Below are positions 42,675 to 47,126 of a DNA stretch of 47,126 nucleotides, in pieces (position 1 is the stretch's first letter; each line of letters starts with the position of its first letter). The DNA comes from Noviherbaspirillum malthae. Lineage in GTDB: Bacteria; Pseudomonadota; Gammaproteobacteria; Burkholderiales; Burkholderiaceae_D. The stretch spans positions 1-47,126 of the forward strand of contig NZ_JACYXF010000052.1 in NCBI RefSeq assembly GCF_015352985.1. The letters run 5' to 3'. Below the pieces are notes generated by a model, which was given only the letters and a program-made list of their open reading frames with translations, was not told where the DNA came from and did no database searches. A program made the position numbers and the translations under genes.

Positions 42675-44792
42675 TCAGTGGCGAAGCTCCGGACCGCCGA
42701 GCAATTGCGCCAGGTATTGCTGGGCACAGAAAGCATGCTGCTTTCCGCGCGGCTTGCGCCTGTGATACTTGCCGTCGGCGGCCAGTTCCCAGGCATTCAT
42801 ATTGTCCTTCAGGTAGGGATTGAGCCCATGCGCAATCACCTGTTTCTTCAATGTCTTGTCCAGCACGGGAAAGGCCACTTCCACCCGCCGGAACAGATTG
42901 CGGTTCATCCAGTCCGCGCTGGCGAGATACACGTCGTGCGCGAGATTGTTGCGGAAATAATAGATGCGGCTGTGTTCGAGGAAACGTCCGACGATGGAGC
43001 GGACCCGAATGTTTTCCGACAGGCCGGGTACGCCCGGACGCAGTGCGCAGGCGCCCCTGACAATGAGGTCTATCTTCACGCCGTCGGAGGAGGCCGCATA
43101 GAGCGCCCGGATCACGGATTCGTCGAGCAGCGCATTCATCTTGGCGATGATGCGCGCCGGCTTGCCCTGCTTGGCGATGTCCGCTTCGTTCTTGATGGCG
43201 CGGATGATTTCCTTCTGCAGGTCGAACGGCGCCAGCCACAGGTATTGCAGCTTCTTCGGCTTGGTCAGGCTGGTCAGGTGGATGAAGACTTCATTGACTT
43301 CCGCCGTCAGCCCCGGATGGGCGGTCAGCAGGCCGAAGTCGGTATAGTGCTTGGTCGTGGTCGGGTGGTAATTGCCGGTGCCCAGATGGGCGAAGCGCTG
43401 CAGTTCATTGTCTTCCCGCCGCAGCACCAGCGCCAGCTTGGCATGCGTCTTCAGGCCGACCACGCCGTAGACGACCTGGGCGCCGGCACGCTCGAGTTTC
43501 TCCGCCCAGTTGATATTGGCTTCCTCGTCGAAGCGGGCCATCAATTCCACGATGACGGTGACTTCCTTGCCCCGGTGCGCAGCCGCGATCAGCGCTTCCA
43601 TCAGGTCGGAATTCATGCCGGTGCGGTAAATGGTCTGCTTGATCGCCACCACATTGGGATCGAAGGCCGCGGTGCGGATGAATTCCACCACCGGCTGGAA
43701 GGACTGGAAGGGATGGTGCAGCAGCACGTCCTGCTGCTTGAGCGCGGTGAACATGTCGCCGTCCGCCAGCCGCGGCAGGATGCCGGGATGAAAGGGCGGA
43801 AAATGCAGATCCGGCTGCTTCACGCCGTTGATCAGCTCCAGCAGCCTGACCATGTTGACCGGACCGTCCACGGCATAGAGCCTGCTGCGCGGAATCGAGA
43901 ACTGGCCGAGCAGGAAATCGGCAAGGTGGCGAGGGCAGTTGCGGGAGACTTCGAGGCGTACCGCAAAGCCGAACTGCCGGCTGTGCAATTCGCTTTGCAA
44001 TGCCTGGCGCAGGTTTTTCACTTCCTCCTCATCCACCCAGAGGTCGCTGTTGCGGGTCACCCGGAATTGGGAATAGGCAATGACTTCGCGGCCGGTGAAC
44101 AGATCGGCGATATGCGCATGAATGACTGAAGACAGCAGGCAGAACGACGCGACGCCTTTTTTCGACAGGCGATCGGGCAGGCGGATGACACGCGGCAGAA
44201 CGCGCGGGGCTTTCAGAATGGCGATGCCGGCGCCGCGTCCGAAAGCATCCTTGCCGGAGAGCTCGACAATGAAGTTCAGGCTCTTGTTGACGACCTGCGG
44301 GAAGGGATGTGCCGGGTCCAGTCCGATGGGTGTCAGCAGCGGGCGCACCTCGCGGTCGAAATAATCCTTGACCCAGGCGCGCTGTTCCTCATTGCGGTCG
44401 GTGTGCCGCAGCAGCTCGATGCCTGCTTCGGCCAGCCGGGGAAGAATCTCATTGTTCAGCAGATTGTATTGCCGCTCGATGATGGCATGGCATTCATCGC
44501 CGGTGCGTTCCAGCGCCGCCGCCAGTGACGGAGGCTCGGTCTGGGCGCCCTGCATCCGGTTGTGGGCGAGCAGGCTTGCGATCCGCACTTCAAAGAATTC
44601 ATCCAGGTTACTGCTGACGATACACAGGTACCGGAGACGTTCGAGCAGAGGAATGCTCTTGTCTTCCGCCTGGGCAAGTACGCGGCGATTGAAGGCGAGC
44701 TGGGACAGCTCGCGGTTCAGGTAAATGCTTTCGGGAATCTCTGCTGCGGTCTCTTTCGCTTTTGGCATCTCACGGTTCGTCTTCTTATTCAT
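42675..44792 (-). CDS. ppk: Polyphosphate kinase 1
   Basis: Ppk1 polymerises the ATP gamma-phosphate into polyphosphate through an autophosphorylated histidine. It has 705 residues, full length. The N-terminal domain starts YLNRELSQLAFNRRVLAQAED. The phosphotransfer core has KTHAKLALV (autophosphorylated His, near residue 449) and FAHLGTGNYHPTTTKHYTDFGLLTA (second conserved His near 467). RTGMNSDLMEALIAAAHRGKEVTVIVELMARFDEEANI and the C-terminal RSIVGRFLEHSRIYYF are intact. A Pho box with a correctly spaced -10 lies upstream on the minus strand, so induction by phosphate starvation via PhoB is expected. A small dyad CGGTAAACCG lies in the leader. sixA follows. Confidence 0.96.
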   Translation of the reverse strand: MNKKTNREMPKAKETAAEIPESIYLNRELSQLAFNRRVLAQAEDKSIPLLERLRYLCIVSSNLDEFFEVRIASLLAHNRMQGAQTEPPSLAAALERTGDECHAIIERQYNLLNNEILPRLAEAGIELLRHTDRNEEQRAWVKDYFDREVRPLLTPIGLDPAHPFPQVVNKSLNFIVELSGKDAFGRGAGIAILKAPRVLPRVIRLPDRLSKKGVASFCLLSSVIHAHIADLFTGREVIAYSQFRVTRNSDLWVDEEEVKNLRQALQSELHSRQFGFAVRLEVSRNCPRHLADFLLGQFSIPRSRLYAVDGPVNMVRLLELINGVKQPDLHFPPFHPGILPRLADGDMFTALKQQDVLLHHPFQSFQPVVEFIRTAAFDPNVVAIKQTIYRTGMNSDLMEALIAAAHRGKEVTVIVELMARFDEEANINWAEKLERAGAQVVYGVVGLKTHAKLALVLRREDNELQRFAHLGTGNYHPTTTKHYTDFGLLTAHPGLTAEVNEVFIHLTSLTKPKKLQYLWLAPFDLQKEIIRAIKNEADIAKQGKPARIIAKMNALLDESVIRALYAASSDGVKIDLIVRGACALRPGVPGLSENIRVRSIVGRFLEHSRIYYFRNNLAHDVYLASADWMNRNLFRRVEVAFPVLDKTLKKQVIAHGLNPYLKDNMNAWELAADGKYHRRKPRGKQHAFCAQQYLAQLLGGPELRH

Positions 44793-44827
44793 TAGCGGTA
44801 AACCGTTTCATAAGTCAGTTTTGCGGC

Positions 44828-44861
44828 AGTGTAGTCGTGCAATATGACAAGTTAATGACAG
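44828..44861 (-). promoter_or_regulatory. Pho box and -10 of ppk
   Basis: On the minus strand CTGTCAT-TAAC-TTGTCAT (44861-44844) matches the PhoB consensus in 13 of 14 half-site positions. Exactly 10 nt later comes TACACT (44833-44828) as the -10. The start of transcription would fall about 30 nt before the ppk ATG. Confidence 0.85.
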
Positions 44862-44903
44862 AATTACAGCCCCTTCCGCCATTTATGACATAGCTTTCTA
44901 GTA

Positions 44904-44937
44904 CTGTCATAAAGATGTCACAATTGTTGGCTACAGT
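44904..44937 (+). promoter_or_regulatory. Pho box and -10 of pstS
   Basis: CTGTCAT-AAAG-ATGTCAC (44904-44921) is a near-consensus PhoB site. Exactly 10 nt later is TACAGT (44932-44937). An extra inverted half-site ATGACAT lies at 44885-44891 between this and the ppk box. Only 42 bp separate the two full boxes. Confidence 0.88.
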
Positions 44938-44975
44938 TCGCCGTGTCTGATTTTGACGAAACTCATGGAGCAGAT

Positions 44976-46019
44976 ATGCGACTGAATAAATTCATCACGG
45001 CGATGATGATTGCGGCGGGCAGCGCCACCCTGTTTTCCAGCGCCAAGGCAGCTGACATCACTGGCGCCGGCGCGACGTTCCCCTATCCGATCTATGCCGC
45101 CTGGGCGCAGGAGTACAAGAAGGCCACCGGCAACGGCCTGAATTACCAGTCCATCGGCTCCGGCGGCGGCATCAAGCAGATCAAGGCCAAGACCGTGGAT
45201 TTCGGCGCCTCCGACATGCCGCTCAAGGCGGAAGACCTGGATGCGGGCGGCCTGATGCAGTTCCCGGCCATCATGGGCGGCGTGGTGCCGGTCATTAACG
45301 TCGAAGGCGTCACCCCGGGCCAGCTGAAGCTGACCGGCCAGGTTGTTGCCGACATCTATCTCGGCAAGATCACCAAGTGGAATGCGCCTGAAATCGCCGC
45401 GCTCAACCCGGGCGTGAAGCTGCCGGCGGACGACATCACCGTGGTGCACCGCGCCGACGGCTCGGGTACGTCCTTCCTGTTCACCGACTACCTGTCCAAG
45501 ACCAGCCCCGACTTCAAGGCCAAGGTGGGTGCAGGCACGGCGGTCAAATGGCCGACCGGCGTGGGCGGCAAGGGCAATGAGGGCGTTGCCGCCAACGTAC
45601 AGCGGATCAAGAACTCCATCGGTTACGTCGAGTATGCGTATGCCAAGAAGAACAAGATGTCGCATACCCAGCTGAAAAACAAAGATGGCCAGTTCGTGCA
45701 GCCCGACGATGAAACCTTCAAGGCAGCCGCCGCCGGCGCCGACTGGACGAAGACGCCCGGCTTCGCCGTGGTGCTGACCGACCAGGCTGGCAAGAACAGC
45801 TGGCCGATCACCGGCGCCTCCTTCATCTTGATGCACAAGAGCCAGGCGGATTCCGCCAAGGGCAAGGAAGTGCTGAAGTTCTTCGACTGGGCTTACAAGA
45901 ACGGCGGCGCGATGGCTGCGGACCTGGACTATGTGGCGATGCCCGCACCAGTGGTGAAGCTGGTGCAGGACGCCTGGAAGAACCAGGTCAAGGATGCCGC
46001 CGGCAAGGCGCTCTGGTAA
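44976..46019 (+). CDS. pstS: Phosphate ABC transporter substrate-binding protein PstS
   Basis: The periplasmic phosphate-binding protein of the high-affinity PstSCAB importer. It has 347 residues. The signal peptide is MRLNKFITAMMIAAGSATLF with cleavage near AKA/ADI. The mature protein starts ITGAGATFPYPIYAAWA and has the phosphate-site motifs GSGGGIKQIKAKTVDFGASDMPL and HRADGSGTSFLFTDYLS, typical of PstS. The ATG at 44976 with GGAG upstream was chosen; an upstream start at 44943 would add residues before the signal. It is controlled by a Pho box about 55 bp upstream. pstC follows after 103 bp that hold a stable hairpin. Confidence 0.96.
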   Translation: MRLNKFITAMMIAAGSATLFSSAKAADITGAGATFPYPIYAAWAQEYKKATGNGLNYQSIGSGGGIKQIKAKTVDFGASDMPLKAEDLDAGGLMQFPAIMGGVVPVINVEGVTPGQLKLTGQVVADIYLGKITKWNAPEIAALNPGVKLPADDITVVHRADGSGTSFLFTDYLSKTSPDFKAKVGAGTAVKWPTGVGGKGNEGVAANVQRIKNSIGYVEYAYAKKNKMSHTQLKNKDGQFVQPDDETFKAAAAGADWTKTPGFAVVLTDQAGKNSWPITGASFILMHKSQADSAKGKEVLKFFDWAYKNGGAMAADLDYVAMPAPVVKLVQDAWKNQVKDAAGKALW

Positions 46020-46053
46020 GACCCCGGGCCAGGCTGAGTCCTGGCACTGAACC

Positions 46054-46094
46054 GCTGCGGCCATGCCTGTTTGCATGGGCATTCCGGCCGCAGC
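46054..46094 (+). other. Intercistronic stem-loop between pstS and pstC
   Basis: GCTGCGGCC (46054-46062) pairs perfectly with GGCCGCAGC (46086-46094); inside, ATGCC pairs with GGCAT. There is no T-run, so it probably protects the pstS message or dampens readthrough, giving more PstS than membrane subunits. Confidence 0.6.
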
Positions 46095-46122
46095 CTCATC
46101 TGCCCTGAGGGCACACCGCATT

Positions 46123-47126
46123 ATGAATGCACACATTTCTACGATGACCTCGTCCGGCACCGGTCAGCTGCAGATGACGAAAGAGCAGGAAGCGGCTTCC
46201 AGAGCCATGGTATCGACCATGCGCAGGCAGCGGATCCAGGATTTCCTTTTCCACAAGGTGACGCTGGCCTTCGCGCTGAGCGTGCTGATCGTCCTGGTCG
46301 GCATCATCGTCTCCCTGATCATCGGCGCCTGGCCGGCGCTCAAGGAGTTCGGCCCGGCCTTCGTCACCACCGTCGAATGGGACCCGGTCAACGACCAGTA
46401 CGGCGCCCTCATCGCCATCGTCGGCACCCTGGCCACGTCGCTCATCGCGCTGCTCATCGCCTTCCCCATCAGCTTCGGCATCGCGCTCTTCCTCACCGAG
46501 ATCTGCCCCGCCTCGCTGCGCCGGCCGCTCGGCACCGCCGTCGAACTGCTCGCCGGCGTGCCCAGCATCATCTACGGCATGTGGGGCCTGTTCGTCTTCG
46601 CACCCCTCTTCGGCGACCACGTCCAGCCCTTCTTGAAGAGCACCCTCGGCCAGCTGCCCCTTATCGGCCACCTGTTCCAGGGCCCCATGATGGGCATCGG
46701 CATCCTCACCGCCGGGCTGATTCTGGCCGTCATGATCATCCCCTTCATCGCCTCGGTCATGCGCGACGTCTTCGAGATCGTCCCCGCCGTCCTCAAGGAA
46801 TCGGCCTACGGCCTGGGCTGCACCCGCTGGGAAGTGGTGCGCAAGATCGTGCTGCCCTATACCAAGACTGGCGTCGTCGGCGGTGTCATGCTCGGCCTGG
46901 GCCGCGCGCTCGGCGAAACCATGGCGGTGACGTTTGTCATCGGCAATGCCCACAAGCTGTCCTGGTCGCTGTTTGCCGCCGGCAACAGCATCGCTTCCAC
47001 GCTGGCCAACGAGTTCGCCGAAGCCGAATCAACGCTGCACGTGTCGTCGCTGTTTGCGCTCGGCCTGATCCTGTTCGTCATCACCTTCATCGTCCTGTCG
47101 GCTGCCAAGCTCATGCTCATGGGCAT
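46123..47126 (+). CDS. pstC: Phosphate ABC transporter permease PstC (cut by window edge)
   Basis: An inner-membrane permease of the PstSCAB importer; 334 codons are present and the frame is open at the right edge. After a hydrophilic N-terminus of about 45 residues, the first helix reads FALSVLIVLVGIIVSLIIG. WDPVNDQYGALIAIVGTLATSLIALLIAFPISFGIALFLTE and LLAGVPSIIYGMWGLF are PstC hallmarks. The ABC-permease EAA loop is AVLKESAYGLGCTRWEVVRKIVLPY with RALGETMAVTFVIGNA after it. The ATG at 46123 has GAGGG 11 nt upstream; an ATG at 46144 is an alternative. Synonymous codons in much of the gene are strongly C-ending. Confidence 0.93.
   Translation, partial: MNAHISTMTSSGTGQLQMTKEQEAASRAMVSTMRRQRIQDFLFHKVTLAFALSVLIVLVGIIVSLIIGAWPALKEFGPAFVTTVEWDPVNDQYGALIAIVGTLATSLIALLIAFPISFGIALFLTEICPASLRRPLGTAVELLAGVPSIIYGMWGLFVFAPLFGDHVQPFLKSTLGQLPLIGHLFQGPMMGIGILTAGLILAVMIIPFIASVMRDVFEIVPAVLKESAYGLGCTRWEVVRKIVLPYTKTGVVGGVMLGLGRALGETMAVTFVIGNAHKLSWSLFAAGNSIASTLANEFAEAESTLHVSSLFALGLILFVITFIVLSAAKLMLMG

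Noticed and set aside
42678..44129. A 483-codon plus-strand open frame opposite ppk
   Set aside because: Antisense shadow of ppk, which has all catalytic motifs.
1..47126. CRISPR arrays, restriction, toxin-antitoxin or prophage modules
   Set aside because: I looked for regularly spaced repeats and for defence or phage genes and saw none; apart from the left-edge transposase end the content is core chromosome.
46123..47126. pstC as recently transferred because of its C-ending codon bias
   Set aside because: The protein and its place behind pstS are typical of the lineage, and strong C-ending bias fits a highly expressed membrane gene in a GC-rich genome.

Overview
The window comes from a GC-rich betaproteobacterial chromosome, most likely Oxalobacteraceae (Herbaspirillum, Noviherbaspirillum or Herminiimonas type). 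I base this on protein flavour and gene order: ppc next to hemCDXY-ppa, ftsK-lolA-rarA-serS, and ppx/ppk/pst grouped together. This is recognition from memory, not a database search. Almost all of the window is ordinary core genome. The only mobile DNA is the 3' end of an IS5-like transposase at the left edge.

Layout. 1-200: transposase fragment and terminator. 236-2156 (-): darP/yjgA, mogA and a carboxylesterase. 2228-3592 (+): pmbA. 3723-10454: an organic-acid uptake block with dctA (-), two tandem TakP-like TRAP binding proteins (+), and the TRAP membrane genes dctM and dctQ (-). 10925-15273 (-): argH and ppc. 15390-20285 (+): hemC, hemD, hemX, hemY, then ppa. 20367-22255: eamA-like exporter divergent from a LysR regulator. 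22398-26316: HDOD-GAF protein, membrane-tethered Ser/Thr kinase and FemAB-like acyltransferase. 26601-26939: PII protein. 27049-29528 (-): TRIC-type channel, Smr protein and trxB. 29764-35651 (+): ftsK, lolA, rarA, serS. 35738-37657 (-): EAL-CBS-GGDEF protein. 37940-38030: tRNA-Ser(CGA). 38651 to the right edge: a phosphate and polyphosphate block with ppx, a Lys/Ala/Pro-rich small protein, a DUF445 membrane protein, sixA, ppk, pstS and pstC (runs off the edge).

The most interesting part is the phosphate/polyphosphate block. The ppk-pstS divergent intergenic region carries two excellent Pho boxes, one facing each gene, each followed exactly 10 nt later by a -10-like hexamer (TACACT and TACAGT). 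A weaker third box with the same geometry lies upstream of ppx. Between ppx and ppk sits a 158-aa protein (40204-40680) with a histone-tail-like Lys/Ala/Pro-rich N-terminus and a C-terminus that looks like a ribbon-helix-helix DNA-binding fold. Its promoter carries a 12+1+12 inverted repeat. A 14-bp core of that region (13/14 matches) recurs in inverse orientation over the proposed -10 of ppx. My inference is that this protein may be an autoregulated repressor or polyphosphate-responsive DNA-binding protein of a local polyphosphate regulon. I know of no description of such a system, and nothing in the sequence proves it.

A second point of interest is the organic-acid block: two TakP paralogs of identical length, one diverged in likely pocket positions, converge on a single DctQM membrane pair. 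DctM ends in an unusual acidic, Ser-rich tail.
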